This document shows positions 5,203-5,209 of a DNA stretch of 5,209 nt, in pieces. A program made the translations under genes and the position numbers. Below the pieces are notes generated by a model. The model was not told the origin of the DNA. It saw nothing but the letters and a program-made list of their open reading frames with translations, and did not search any database. The DNA comes from an uncultured Pseudogracilibacillus sp. (GTDB lineage: Bacteria > Bacillota > Bacilli > Bacillales > Amphibacillaceae). How positions within the stretch are numbered: the first letter of the stretch is position 1; each line of letters starts with the position of its first letter. The stretch is taken from positions 1-5,209 of the forward strand of contig CALJVC010000139.1 of the NCBI GenBank assembly GCA_937974845.1, read 5' to 3'.

Positions 5203-5209
5203 TTAAAAA

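Noticed and set aside
1..5209. Mobile element, CRISPR array, toxin-antitoxin or phage-defence system
   Set aside because: No direct repeats, terminal inverted repeats, transposase, nuclease or paired small genes were found; all sizeable frames are accounted for by housekeeping-type or accessory chromosomal genes.

Overview
The window looks like a chromosomal segment of a low-GC Gram-positive bacterium of the Bacillaceae type. It has AT-rich spacers, strong AGGAGG/AGGTGA-type ribosome binding sites, a TTG start, sigma-A-like promoters with 17-bp spacing, a YusW-type lipoprotein and a YpdQ-like RNase HI. Genus and species cannot be read from it. No mobile element, CRISPR array, tRNA or prophage gene is visible.

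Layout. Positions 1-344 have no protein gene. Read leftward (- strand) they look like the control region of a ribosomal RNA operon whose 16S gene would lie just past the left edge: three tandem sigma-A-like promoters, then a small boxB-like hairpin and a boxA antitermination element. Positions 345-376 are the intrinsic terminator of a leftward gene for a large methyl-accepting chemotaxis receptor (379-2502). From about 2547 to 2760 lies a divergent promoter region. Rightward from there come an RNase HI family protein (TTG start at 2761), a YusW-family lipoprotein (3233) and a small membrane protein (3817) with four histidines placed as in ferric reductase/NADPH oxidase haem cores. These three run in one direction with gaps of 61 and 35 bases and end at one strong terminator (4291-4318), so they are probably one operon. 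A separate gene (4417-5202), with its own putative promoter, encodes a protein resembling the bacterial aeRF1/VLRF1-type release-factor family. It ends 7 bases before the window does.

How the parts relate. The chemotaxis receptor is a stand-alone sensor, as such genes often are, and may be driven by the motility sigma factor. The rRNA control region and the release-factor-like gene both concern translation, but nothing in the sequence links them. In the three-gene operon, the lipoprotein and the putative di-haem membrane protein would both sit at the outer face of the cytoplasmic membrane, which makes a shared role possible but unproven. The RNase H is cytosolic with no evident link to them.

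I see no clear previously undescribed system. The points most worth a second look are the stand-alone four-histidine membrane protein beside a lipoprotein, the release-factor-like protein without a GGQ motif, and the triple-promoter rRNA leader. For two genes the upstream promoter rules out the longest possible start codon.
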